From: G965227875 sp965227875 | GTDB lineage: Bacteria > Pseudomonadota > Alphaproteobacteria > Rhizobiales > JAJFHC01 | Direction: 5' to 3' | Assembly: GCA_965227875.1 (NCBI GenBank) | Contig: OZ245783.1 | Span: forward strand, 930,001 to 994,000 | DNA: 64,000 bases | Shown: positions 32,971-41,222 of the stretch, piece after piece | How positions within the stretch are numbered: the stretch's first letter is position 1 | Layout of the letters: every line of letters starts with the position of its first letter | Program-made: the position numbers and the translations under genes | The notes under the pieces: generated by a model | What the model saw: the letters and a program-made list of their open reading frames with translations, nothing else | The model's database searches: none | What the model was told of the DNA's origin: nothing

Positions 32971-35237
32971 CAGTTTCCTTTGTCGGCTTCGATCGCCGCG
33001 AGAATGCGCGGGGGCGACATCGGAATGTGGGTCATGCGCACGCCGACGGCGTTCGAGACCGCATTGGCGATGGCGGCGAGCGGCGGCACGATCGAGGTCT
33101 CGCCCACGCCGCGCACCCCATAGGGGTGGTTCGGATTGGGGATCTCGAGAATGACCGTGTCGATCATCGGCAGGTCCGAGCAGACCGGAACGCGATAATC
33201 GAGGAAGCCGGCATTCTGGAGCCGACCGTCCTTGCCGTAGATGTACTCCTCGTTGAGCGCCCAGCCGATGCCCTGGGCGGCGCCGCCCTGGTACTGCCCC
33301 TCGACATAGGAGGGATGGATCGCCTTGCCGGCGTCCTGGAGAACCGTGTAGCGCAGGACCTTGGTCGCACCGGTTTCAGGATCGACTTCCACGTCGACGA
33401 TATGGGTGGCGAAGCTGACGCCGGCCCCGTCCGCGTTGTACTCGTGGTGTCCGGCGATCGGACCGCCCGTATTGCCCGCCTCCGCGGCGATCTCGGCAAG
33501 CGAGAGCGGCGGGAAGTTGCCGGCGTTCGACCCGGCGGGACGGGCGTGTCCGTCCTCCCAGATCACGGCATCCTCCGGGATGCCCCACATCTGTGCGGCG
33601 CGGCCGCAGAGTTTCTTGATCGCGTCGCGCGCGGAGAGAATGGTCGCCATGCCCGACGAGAAGGTCACGCGGCTGCCGTCGGTCACGTCGTTGTAGCCCA
33701 GCGAACTCGTGTCCGCGACGATGCACCGGACCTTGTCGTACGGAATGCCCAGTTCCTCGGCCGCCATCAGGCACATGGATGCCCGCGAGCCGCCGATGTC
33801 CGGTGTCCCCACCGAGAGAGCGACGGTGCCGTCTTCGTTGATGTTGAGCGACGTGCAGGTCTGGCCTCCGAAATTGAACCAGAACCCGCAGGCCATGCCG
33901 CGCCCCTGGTTCTTGCCGAGCCTGGCCCGGATATGCGGATGGTCCCTGGCCGCCTCGAGCGTGGCGCCGATGCCGATCGGACCGTAGGTCGGGCCGTAGG
34001 AGGACTTGGTGCCTTCCTTCGCGCAGTTCTGGATCCGCAGGTCGACCGGTGCGATGCCCAGTTCACCCGCCAGAAGATCGATCGTGCTCTCGACCGCGAA
34101 CGCGGCCATCGGCGCGGACGGCGCACGGTATGCCGCCGTCTTCGGCCGGTTGACCATGACTTCGTAACCGACCGTCTTGACGTTCTTGAGGTCATAGCAG
34201 GCAAAGGCCGTCATCGCGCCGAGCTGGGCCCAGGTGGACGGGAACGCCCCGCCCTGGTAGCGCAGATGGGCCTCGGCGGCCGTGATCGTGCCGTCCTTCT
34301 TCGCGCCGATCTTGACGTCGACGGACGTGGAAGATGTCGGGCCGGAAGCCTTGAAGACCTCATCGCGGGTCATGACCACCTTCACCGGACGATTGGCCTT
34401 GCGCGAAAGGGCGAGCGCCACCGGCTCGATCCACACATGGGTCTTGCCGCCGAAACCGCCGCCGATCTCGGACGCCGTGACCCGCAGGCGAGAGATGTCG
34501 ATGCCGAGCATCTGTGCGCAGACATTGCGCACCATGAAGTGCCCCTGGGTGCAGACCCAGAGTTCGCCGCTGCCGTCGGGCGACATGCTGGCGAGGCAGG
34601 CGTGGGGTTCGATATAACCCTGGTGTGCGGCCTCGGTCTTGTAGCTCTTCTCGACGATGATGTCGGCCTGCTTGAAGCCGTCCTCCACGTCGCCGTGACC
34701 GAATTCGCTCACCTGGTTCACGTTGGAAGGCTTGCGCGGCTTGCGCTTGAGCCCTTCGGTGAAGATGTCGTCATGCAGGAGCGGCGCGTCCTTGGCCATG
34801 GCCTCGTCGACATCGGTGACGTGATCGAGAACGTCGTAGGTCACCTTGATGAGTTTCAGCGCCTTGCGCGCGGTCGGGGCGTCGACGGCGGCCACGGCCG
34901 CGACGGCGTGCCCTTCGTAGTAGACCTTCTCCCGCGCCATGCTGTTGCACAGCGTGTAGTAGGCTTCCTTGTCGCCGCCCGAATGATCGGGCATGTCGGC
35001 GCTGGTGATCACCGCCTTCACGCCGGCAAGCTTCTCCGCCTTGGACGTGTCGATCTTCTTGATCTTCGCATGCGCATGGGGCGATCGCAGGATGCGCCCG
35101 ACGAGCATTCCCGGTGCCGTCGCATCGGCGCCGAACCGAGCACGGCCGGTCACCTTGTCGATCCCGTCGGGCCGGTCGGGCCGCGAACCGATGGCGGTGT
35201 ATTTGTCCTTCGATGTGAATTTCGCCTGAACGTTCAT
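32970..35237 (-). CDS. xanthine dehydrogenase-family molybdopterin-binding large subunit
   Basis: The 755-residue protein matches the molybdenum hydroxylase large subunit. It has ALD_XDH_C (residues 20-130, GRILRSPHAHAKI near 47), IGGGFGGKTH near 255 (a conserved molybdopterin contact), AYRAPSAPMAAFAVE near 370, and the catalytic glutamate in GVRGVGETSIVPP near 711. The enzyme hydroxylates a carbon next to nitrogen or an aromatic or aldehyde carbon using water, with the electrons passing through [2Fe-2S] clusters and FAD in the partner subunits. With separate large, [2Fe-2S] and FAD genes the arrangement resembles 4-hydroxybenzoyl-CoA reductase or CO dehydrogenase. The CO-dehydrogenase active-site loop is not seen. 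Substrate unknown. Confidence 0.88.
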   Translation of the reverse strand: MNVQAKFTSKDKYTAIGSRPDRPDGIDKVTGRARFGADATAPGMLVGRILRSPHAHAKIKKIDTSKAEKLAGVKAVITSADMPDHSGGDKEAYYTLCNSMAREKVYYEGHAVAAVAAVDAPTARKALKLIKVTYDVLDHVTDVDEAMAKDAPLLHDDIFTEGLKRKPRKPSNVNQVSEFGHGDVEDGFKQADIIVEKSYKTEAAHQGYIEPHACLASMSPDGSGELWVCTQGHFMVRNVCAQMLGIDISRLRVTASEIGGGFGGKTHVWIEPVALALSRKANRPVKVVMTRDEVFKASGPTSSTSVDVKIGAKKDGTITAAEAHLRYQGGAFPSTWAQLGAMTAFACYDLKNVKTVGYEVMVNRPKTAAYRAPSAPMAAFAVESTIDLLAGELGIAPVDLRIQNCAKEGTKSSYGPTYGPIGIGATLEAARDHPHIRARLGKNQGRGMACGFWFNFGGQTCTSLNINEDGTVALSVGTPDIGGSRASMCLMAAEELGIPYDKVRCIVADTSSLGYNDVTDGSRVTFSSGMATILSARDAIKKLCGRAAQMWGIPEDAVIWEDGHARPAGSNAGNFPPLSLAEIAAEAGNTGGPIAGHHEYNADGAGVSFATHIVDVEVDPETGATKVLRYTVLQDAGKAIHPSYVEGQYQGGAAQGIGWALNEEYIYGKDGRLQNAGFLDYRVPVCSDLPMIDTVILEIPNPNHPYGVRGVGETSIVPPLAAIANAVSNAVGVRMTHIPMSPPRILAAIEADKGN

Positions 35238-35240
35238 GGC

Positions 35241-35717
35241 TCAGCCTTTCCTCATGTCCCTGGCAGCGTCCTGTACGGCGCGCACGATCTTGTCATAGCC
35301 GGTGCAGCGGCAGAGGTTGCCGGCAAGTCCGAAGCGGATTTCCTCTTCGGTCGGTTTCGGATTGCGTTCCAGGAGGTCCTTGGCCGCGATCAGGATCCCG
35401 GGCGTGCAGATGCCGCATTGCAGGGCGGCGTGCTCGATGAACTTCTGCTGCAGCGGATGCAGCTTCTCGCCATCGGCCATGCCCTCGATGGTCTCCACTT
35501 TCGCGCCGTTCGCCTCGACGGCGAGCACGAGGCAGGAACAGACCAGCCGGCCATTCACCATCACGCTGCAGGCGCCGCAATCGCCGGTGCCGCAACCTTC
35601 CTTCGCGCCGGTCAGGCCGAGCCGGTCGCGCAGCACGTCCAGCAGCGTCTCCTCGGCGTGGCAGACGAAATCGATCTCGTCGCCGTTGATGGTCGTCGAA
35701 ACCTGTGTACCTGACAT
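35241..35717 (-). CDS. [2Fe-2S] small subunit of the molybdenum hydroxylase
   Basis: The 158-residue protein contains the two canonical [2Fe-2S] sites. The plant-ferredoxin-type cluster is C42, C47, C50 and C62. The helical-domain cluster is C101, C104, C136 and C138 (CGIC ... CRCTG). I chose ATG 35717, which gives a 6-base spacing from AGGAGG; the ATG just before it (35720) overlaps the preceding stop but sits too close to the ribosome site. It passes electrons from the molybdenum centre to FAD. It lies 3 bp before the large-subunit gene. Confidence 0.93.
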   Translation of the reverse strand: MSGTQVSTTINGDEIDFVCHAEETLLDVLRDRLGLTGAKEGCGTGDCGACSVMVNGRLVCSCLVLAVEANGAKVETIEGMADGEKLHPLQQKFIEHAALQCGICTPGILIAAKDLLERNPKPTEEEIRFGLAGNLCRCTGYDKIVRAVQDAARDMRKG

Positions 35718-36577
35718 CATTTGCCTCCTGCGCGTTCGTAGGCGATCTTCGCCGCCCGGCGGGCAAGCACGCCCGCCACCTTGGTCCTGTATTCGCGGGT
35801 GCCGCGCTTGTCGTCGATGGGCGAGCATGCGGCTTCGCAGGCGGCGACCAGACTGTCGAGCGCCTCGTCGTCGAGTTTCGTGCCGATGATGGCCTTGGCG
35901 GCCTTGGGCACGAGGATGACCGTCGGCGCCACGGCCCCGAGGGAGACGCGCGCGTCCTTGACCTCACCCTTGGTGCCCAGCGTCAGGTTGACGGCGGCGC
36001 CGACCACCGCGATGTCCATCTCGGTGCGCGGGATGAAACGCAGATAGGCGTCACCGGATCGCGGCGGCCGCTTGTCCAGAAGGATCGACTTCACCACTTC
36101 GCCCTTGGCGAGGTTCGTCTTGCCGGGCCCCGCCGGGATCTTCTCCACGGCGACGGTGCGCTTCTTCTTCGGCCCGACGACAACCGCCTTCGCACCCGCG
36201 GCGACGAGCGCGGGAACGCTGTCACCCGCCGGCGAGGCGTTGCAGAGATTTCCGACGATGGTGCAGCGGCCCTGGATCTGCTTCGAACCGATCAGGTTGG
36301 CGGCCTCGACGACGCCCGGCCAGGCCTTCCTGAGCGCCTTGTTCTCTCCGAGTTCGGCACAGGAAACGGCGGCGCCGATCTCGAAGCCGGTCTTGGAGCG
36401 CGTCACCTTGCGCATGTCGTCGATATGCTTGACGTCGACGACCAGGTCGGGCTCGACGAACTCGCCCTTCATGCGCACGAGCAGGTCCGTGCCGCCCGCC
36501 AGCACGAAGGCGCTGCCTTTCTCCTTCGCCAGCAATGTGCTGGCTTCCTTGACCGTCCGAGGACTTTCGTATCGCAT
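35717..36577 (-). CDS. FAD-binding medium subunit of the molybdenum hydroxylase (CoxM/HcrB-like)
   Basis: The start is ATG 36577 with GGAGAGAG just upstream, which is better supported than the in-frame ATG at 36598. The 286-residue protein has the PCMH-type FAD motifs AFVLAGGTDLLVRMKG near 30 and TIVGNLCNASPAGDSVPAL near 105. A CO-dehydrogenase flavoprotein C-terminal domain occupies residues 170-286. It transfers electrons from the small subunit to the final acceptor. It is the first gene of the six-gene operon and overlaps the [2Fe-2S] gene. Confidence 0.9.
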   Translation of the reverse strand: MRYESPRTVKEASTLLAKEKGSAFVLAGGTDLLVRMKGEFVEPDLVVDVKHIDDMRKVTRSKTGFEIGAAVSCAELGENKALRKAWPGVVEAANLIGSKQIQGRCTIVGNLCNASPAGDSVPALVAAGAKAVVVGPKKKRTVAVEKIPAGPGKTNLAKGEVVKSILLDKRPPRSGDAYLRFIPRTEMDIAVVGAAVNLTLGTKGEVKDARVSLGAVAPTVILVPKAAKAIIGTKLDDEALDSLVAACEAACSPIDDKRGTREYRTKVAGVLARRAAKIAYERAGGK

Positions 36578-36913
36578 CGCTCTCTCCGGAATTCGCACCC
36601 TGTCCGGCCGCCTCCGGCGGCGCGGTGCAACGGGCGCCTGTTCTTGTCACCGTGTTGGCGTGAGTAGAAACCACATCTTCGCTCACCCGTCCGCCCGGGA
36701 CGGCGGAGTTTTGACCATCGTGAATCTGTAGCATCCGGACGCGGGCACCTTCTACCGTTTTCTCTGGCGAACGGACGCCGGACGGCGGTCCCGACGAAGA
36801 CCGGGGCGGCTTTGTCGCAGCCTTCGCCGCATACGCCCTGCACACAGGCGCGTCGGCAGATGGTATACAGTAACTAGAAGCCCGGCACGGACCACACCAC
36901 AACCATACGGAGC
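36578..36913. other. 336-bp divergent region before the molybdenum operon and marC
   Basis: No gene is supported here. The region separates divergent transcripts and should contain promoters for both. A GTATAC palindrome occurs near 36865 (GGTATACAGTAACT), and a GC-rich imperfect repeat (GCCGCCTCCGGCGGC) is near 36608-36622. I found no recognisable molybdenum-cofactor riboswitch. Confidence 0.45.
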
Positions 36914-37594
36914 ATGCCCTTGATCCTGGACTGGACGGCAATAGCGAGAGAGTTCGTGACCCTCGTCGTGGTCATCGACCCGGTAGGAACCATCCCGGTG
37001 TTTCTCTACGCGATGCAGAACGTCCCGTCCCGGTTGCACACCAGCCTGGCCATCCGGGCCGTGGCGATCGCCACCGTGGTCCTGTTCGCTTTCCTCGTCG
37101 GCGGCCAGTTCCTGCTGGAAACGCTGGGGCTCCGGCTGGGATCCTTCCAGATTGCGGGCGGCATCGTCCTGTTCCTTTTCGCGATGACGATGATTTTCGG
37201 CGACTCCAAGCCGGCGCGCGAAATCGAGGAGGCCGGACGCGACCATCTCGCCGGCGCCGTGTTTCCGCTCGCCATGCCGTCGATCGCCTCGCCCGGCGCG
37301 ATGCTGGCGATCGTCATCCTGACCGACAACCACACCGAACCTCTCGCCGAACAGGCCCTGACCGCAGTGCTGCTCGCCGTCGTCCTCTTCCTGACTTTGC
37401 TACTGCTGCTTGCGGCAACCGCCATCCACAAGGTCATCGGCAATACCGGCGCCAGCGTCATCAGCCGCATCATGGGCATACTTCTGGCCACGATCGCGGT
37501 CGATGCCATCGTCGGCGGCCTGGACGCCCTGGGCGTCCTCGACGTGACGCCGCCACCCGCGAACAGTCCGCTGGCGGACACCGTCACCCAGTAG
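36914..37594 (+). CDS. MarC-family integral membrane protein
   Basis: The 226-residue protein has six hydrophobic helices, the usual number for MarC/YhgN proteins. Characteristic elements are VIDPVGTIPVFL in helix 1, GGIVLFLFAMTMIFG in helix 3, and FPLAMPSIASPGAM before helix 4. The acidic-Pro motif DPVGTIP is conserved in the family. These inner-membrane proteins lack an established transport function, despite the historical link to multiple antibiotic resistance. The gene is a single transcription unit divergent from the molybdenum operon. Confidence 0.92.
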   Translation: MPLILDWTAIAREFVTLVVVIDPVGTIPVFLYAMQNVPSRLHTSLAIRAVAIATVVLFAFLVGGQFLLETLGLRLGSFQIAGGIVLFLFAMTMIFGDSKPAREIEEAGRDHLAGAVFPLAMPSIASPGAMLAIVILTDNHTEPLAEQALTAVLLAVVLFLTLLLLLAATAIHKVIGNTGASVISRIMGILLATIAVDAIVGGLDALGVLDVTPPPANSPLADTVTQ

Positions 37595-37635
37595 ATCCGG
37601 ATCGGATCGGGCGCGGGTTCTCCGCCAATTTCTTG

Positions 37636-37650
37636 CTTAACGAGAAGCAA
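37636..37650 (+). repeat. inverted repeat TTGCTT/AAGCAA downstream of marC
   Basis: The arms TTGCTT and AAGCAA flank AACGAG within TTTCTTGCTTAACGAG...AAAGAAA (about 37630-37655). It could be a weak terminator for marC or an operator for the response-regulator gene. A second small palindrome CCGAT-CTTA-ATCGG lies at 37675-37688. Confidence 0.4.
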
Positions 37651-37713
37651 AGAAATCCGTTCGGTTTCGTTATGCCGATCTTAATCGGAATGGCGCAATT
37701 TAGGGTTGCAGCG

Positions 37714-37739
37714 GGAACCGAACAACAGGTTCAACCGTG
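37714..37739 (+). promoter_or_regulatory. possible EcfG (general stress) promoter before the response regulator
   Basis: GGAAC at 37714-37718 is followed after 17 bases by CGTG at 37736-37739, close to the alphaproteobacterial EcfG consensus GGAAC-N16/17-CGTT. It ends 30 bases before the GTG start at 37769. One mismatch in the -10 element keeps this tentative. Confidence 0.3.
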
Positions 37740-37768
37740 CGGGATAACAAACATGGGGGGCCAACCCA

Positions 37769-38194
37769 GTGACCAACGTTTCAGAATCCACTCTCGTCAT
37801 GGTCGATGACAATGCCGATGAAATCTTTTTGACGCGCCGCCAGGTCCGTCGCGGCGGCATCATCAACAAGTTCGTCTCCGAGCGCAGGCCCGAGCGCATC
37901 ATCGACACGCTCGACAGCCTGGTCGACATGGGTGTCGAGAGAAACAGCCTGCTCGTCCTTCTCGACGTCCAGATGCCGCGGTCGAACGGTTTCGAGACCC
38001 TCGAACGCATCCGGTCGCATCCCGACTACAAGGATACGCCGGTGGTCATGCTCTCGGCCTCCGACGACGAGTCGGACATCTTCCAGTCCTTCGAGATGGG
38101 CAGCGACGGCTACATCGTGAAACCTTTTTCGGCCGATGAGTTTTTCGCCGCCGTGGAAAACATCCCGCGGATCAAGAAACAGATCGTCCAGTAA
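37769..38194 (+). CDS. single-domain response regulator
   Basis: The 141-residue protein is a lone receiver: acidic residues D13/D14 (MVDDNADE), phosphoacceptor D66 (LLDVQMP), Ser in VVMLSASDD and Lys in YIVKPFS. The elongated N-terminal half, with RRQVRRGGIINKF, resembles Rcp1-type regulators that pair with phytochrome-like or CHASE kinases. There is no output domain, so it works by protein contacts or in a phosphorelay. Translation starts at GTG 37769. A CHASE-domain kinase gene follows 72 bp later and is the probable partner. Confidence 0.92.
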   Translation: MTNVSESTLVMVDDNADEIFLTRRQVRRGGIINKFVSERRPERIIDTLDSLVDMGVERNSLLVLLDVQMPRSNGFETLERIRSHPDYKDTPVVMLSASDDESDIFQSFEMGSDGYIVKPFSADEFFAAVENIPRIKKQIVQ

Positions 38195-38266
38195 GGGATT
38201 TTCCTGACTCTTTCAGTTGCGGGCCGGCCAGACGCGGCCCGCAGCCGTTATCCGGGGGACATTGTC

Positions 38267-40171
38267 ATGCCGAGTTCCAGCGCAGAAGTGCCGGGCGGCC
38301 ATTACACACTGCTGCCGAAATTCTCGCTCGCCGAGGTCCATAGCTCATGGGGCGCGTGGGCGATTCTCGCCCTGTCCTGTCTTGTCACGGTCGCCGCCTG
38401 GCACGTGTCGAGCAGCTGGGTCTCCCAGAACGCCGAGACCAGGTTCGAATTCAGGACCAACGACATCAGCGAGGCGATCCAGCAGCGCATGCTGGAACAG
38501 GAAGTCGTTCTCAGGGGCGGCGTCGGCCTGTTCAACGCATCCCACAGGGTGTCCCGCGAAGAGTGGGCGGACTATACCCGGGCGCTGCTGCTGGATAAAA
38601 ACCTGCCCGGCCTTCAGGGTTTCGGTTATTCGGAGCTCGTCGAGCCTGGCCGTCTTGGCGCCCTGATCGACGATGTGCGCGCGGAAGGGTATCCGGACTT
38701 CACGGTGCGCCCGGAGGGAAAGCGCGATCTCTATTCGGCGATTCTCTTCCTCGAACCCTTTCGCGACCGCAACCTGCGGGCCTTCGGGTACGACATGTGG
38801 TCCGAACCGACCCGCCGTACGGCGATGACGCGGGCCCGCGAGACCGGCGAAGCCAGCGTCTCCGGCGTGGTGACGCTGGTGCAGGAAACCGGAAAGGACG
38901 TCCAGCGCGGCTTCCTGATGTATCTGCCCGTCTACAAGTCCGGCATGCCCCTGGAATCACCCGAAGACCGGCGGCGCGCGATCAAGGGATTCGTCTACAG
39001 TCCCTTCCGCATGGGCGACCTGATGTCAGGGCTTCTCGGTTCGGGCGATCCCGATATCCGTTTCAGGGTTTTCGATGGCGACATCGGCGACGAGTCCCGG
39101 CTCCTCTATGACAGTGCCGGCAATGACGGCAACGACGCCAAAGCCGGAAAGTTCTCGTCGACCGACACGATCGTCGTGGGAGGACGCACATGGCGGATCG
39201 CCTATAGTTCTCAGGCTGAATTCCTGACCGCAAGCGAGGAAAGCCAGCCGCTGATCATCGCGGCCGGCGCTCTGGTGATCGACATCCTGCTGTTCCTGAC
39301 CATCATGTCCCTTGCAGGTCAGCGCCGGAAGGCCCTGAAGCTCGCGGAAAGCATGACGGCCGAACTGCGCGAGGCCAGGGACGCCGCTGAGTCGTCCGCG
39401 GAGAACGAACGCCAGTCGCACAGGCGCGTCCGGGAGGCCAACGAACGGCTGCAGCGGGCGAACGAGGGGCTGCTCCAGTTCACCTCCATCGTCGCCCACG
39501 ACCTCCGCGCACCGCTGAAACGCGTGAACGCCTATGTCGACATTCTCGAGGAAGATTGCGCGGACAGCCTAGACGAGGACGGCCGCGACGTGCTGACGCG
39601 CATCGACCGGGACAGCACGCGCATGCGCAAGATGCTCGACTCCCTGCACAACTACGCGAAGTACAGCGATGTCAGCATCGCCGGCAAGACGACACGCATT
39701 CGTCCGGTCATCGACAATGCGATCGAGACACTCGGGCCGATGGCCACAACCGCCAGGCTGGAGATCGATATCGACGACGACCTCGCCGTTTACGGTGACG
39801 CCATGCTGCTGTGCCACGTTTTCCAGAACCTGATCTCGAACGCCGTGAAGTTCTGTGAAACCGGACAACCGGAGATCCGGATCGAGACCGGAAATCGCGA
39901 CGGCGGGCATGTGTCCATCGTCTTTTCCGACAATGGAATCGGCATCGAACGGGAACACACCGACAAGATATTCGGCATGTTCCAGCGCCTGCACAATGAC
40001 GACGAGTACGAAGGCCTTGGCGTCGGCCTCGCCGTCTGCCGCAAGATCATTGACGACCACTGTGGCACGATCATCGTGGACGAAGATTACGACCAGGGTG
40101 CGCGCTTCATCATCACGCTCTGTGAGGCGCCCCTGTCCGACGAGAACTCTCCCCGCCACGTTGCAGCCTGA
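38267..40171 (+). CDS. CHASE-domain sensor histidine kinase
   Basis: The 634-residue kinase has a transmembrane helix at about 30-50. A periplasmic CHASE domain covers about 65-260 (VVLRGGVGLFNAS and LQGFGYSELV are the usual CHASE landmarks). A second helix is at about 327-347. A coiled-coil linker leads to the HisKA domain with phospho-His near 410 (TSIVAHDLRAPL), and HATPase_c carries the N-box FQNLISNAVKF near 524 and FSDNGIGI near 556. CHASE domains bind small extracellular molecules, such as cytokinin-like adenines or peptides in known cases. It probably signals through the single-domain regulator 72 bp upstream. A strong terminator follows. Confidence 0.92.
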   Translation: MPSSSAEVPGGHYTLLPKFSLAEVHSSWGAWAILALSCLVTVAAWHVSSSWVSQNAETRFEFRTNDISEAIQQRMLEQEVVLRGGVGLFNASHRVSREEWADYTRALLLDKNLPGLQGFGYSELVEPGRLGALIDDVRAEGYPDFTVRPEGKRDLYSAILFLEPFRDRNLRAFGYDMWSEPTRRTAMTRARETGEASVSGVVTLVQETGKDVQRGFLMYLPVYKSGMPLESPEDRRRAIKGFVYSPFRMGDLMSGLLGSGDPDIRFRVFDGDIGDESRLLYDSAGNDGNDAKAGKFSSTDTIVVGGRTWRIAYSSQAEFLTASEESQPLIIAAGALVIDILLFLTIMSLAGQRRKALKLAESMTAELREARDAAESSAENERQSHRRVREANERLQRANEGLLQFTSIVAHDLRAPLKRVNAYVDILEEDCADSLDEDGRDVLTRIDRDSTRMRKMLDSLHNYAKYSDVSIAGKTTRIRPVIDNAIETLGPMATTARLEIDIDDDLAVYGDAMLLCHVFQNLISNAVKFCETGQPEIRIETGNRDGGHVSIVFSDNGIGIEREHTDKIFGMFQRLHNDDEYEGLGVGLAVCRKIIDDHCGTIIVDEDYDQGARFIITLCEAPLSDENSPRHVAA

Positions 40172-40202
40172 CGGCACACCGACGCAAGCGTGCGGACCAC
40201 TG

Positions 40203-40236
40203 ACGGCGGGGCCTGCCATGGCTCCGCCGTTTTTTT
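40203..40236. terminator. terminator between the kinase gene and the convergent unknown gene
   Basis: Arms ACGGCGGGGCC (40203-40213) and GGCTCCGCCGT (40220-40230) pair with one G-U, with a 6-base loop, then seven T residues. It terminates the plus-strand kinase transcript and could also act on the minus strand. Confidence 0.85.
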
Positions 40237-41222
40237 CAGGTCTCCGGCAACCGCAGCCGACCCCACCAGTGTTCGAGTTCGACAGGGCGCAACAGGCGAT
40301 CGAACTCGACGGACGGCGGCGCGGCTTCGAGATACGGGGCGAAAAAGGCCCCGTCCCAGGTCCGGGAGCCCAGCAGCGCCGGCCACAGCACGAGCACCTG
40401 GATACCGTCGATCTCGGGGATCTCCGCCGGGCTCGCCTCACCCCAGATGCTGGCGGCAATGTCGGGTTCCGCCACCGTTCCGGGGCCGTAATGCCACCAT
40501 GCCTCGTCGGACACGACCCCCGAGGGTCCGTTCTCGGCGGCCGCGAGCACGGCCGGGTCTGCCTCACGTCCGTCGGCAAGCACATCCGCCAGTTCGGCCT
40601 GGATCAGCGTGAAGAGATGAAAGCAGTTCGAGAGATTACGGTAGTCCAGCAGCGCCGCCATCCGGCGCTCCACTTCGATTGCAAGTAGCCGGCCCGACCT
40701 CTGGCGCAACAGCTGGAGCACCCAGGCCGCCCCGTTCGACACGGCTTCAACGCGTTCAAGGTCGTCTATGAACGACCCGTCCCTGGCCAGTGCGGCCTTT
40801 TGTTGACCGGCACGGACCAGGTGAGCGACAAGCGCCTGCCCCAGGTAGGACGTCCCCGTCGGGACATCATCCTCCACCGCCGGCACCGCCCCGGCGGGAC
40901 CGGTCCCGTCGTCCGGGGACGGTATCCTGCGGCACCACCGAACCATAGTCTCGGCAATGACGGGGATGGCGGGTTTCGGGTCACCGCCGCTCTCGACGAG
41001 ACTGCCGAAGAGGACGGCCAGCAAACCCGCCCCGGAACAGGACTCGATATCCGGCAGCCTGGCGGCGAGCGCGGCTGCGCCCGCCTGCCGGTCGGCGGCA
41101 TCCATGCCCAGGAACCTGCCCAGCGCGTCGCGAAACGGGTCGGACGGAACACGGCCCCGCTGCGCCTCTGCGTGGCCGACGAGTTCTTCGACCAAAGCAT
41201 TCATCTGCGGATTTTCGATCAC
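40236..41222 (-). CDS. uncharacterised protein coupled to the endonuclease V-like gene
   Basis: The start is GTG 41222, with GGAAGG 7 bases upstream and a 4-base overlap (GTGA) with the preceding stop. The 328-residue protein looks soluble and mostly helical (DPFRDALGRFLGMDAADRQ, SFIDDLERVEAV, LSNCFHLFTLIQAELADVLADG). The C-terminal half has many Trp residues (DEAWWHYGPGTV, WPALLGSRTWDGAFF, HWWGRL). I recognise no domain. The tight coupling suggests it works with the endonuclease V-like protein or is needed in the same amount. Codon use matches the chromosome. Confidence 0.72.
   Translation of the reverse strand: MIENPQMNALVEELVGHAEAQRGRVPSDPFRDALGRFLGMDAADRQAGAAALAARLPDIESCSGAGLLAVLFGSLVESGGDPKPAIPVIAETMVRWCRRIPSPDDGTGPAGAVPAVEDDVPTGTSYLGQALVAHLVRAGQQKAALARDGSFIDDLERVEAVSNGAAWVLQLLRQRSGRLLAIEVERRMAALLDYRNLSNCFHLFTLIQAELADVLADGREADPAVLAAAENGPSGVVSDEAWWHYGPGTVAEPDIAASIWGEASPAEIPEIDGIQVLVLWPALLGSRTWDGAFFAPYLEAAPPSVEFDRLLRPVELEHWWGRLRLPET

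Noticed and set aside
29900..35714. Two very long plus-strand frames (966 and 895 codons) opposite the molybdenum operon
   Set aside because: They are antisense shadows of GC-rich minus-strand genes that have clear family motifs and overlapping starts and stops.
37691..37709. Sigma-54 promoter TGGCGC...TTGC before the response regulator
   Set aside because: GG and GC are 14 bases apart instead of the required 10.
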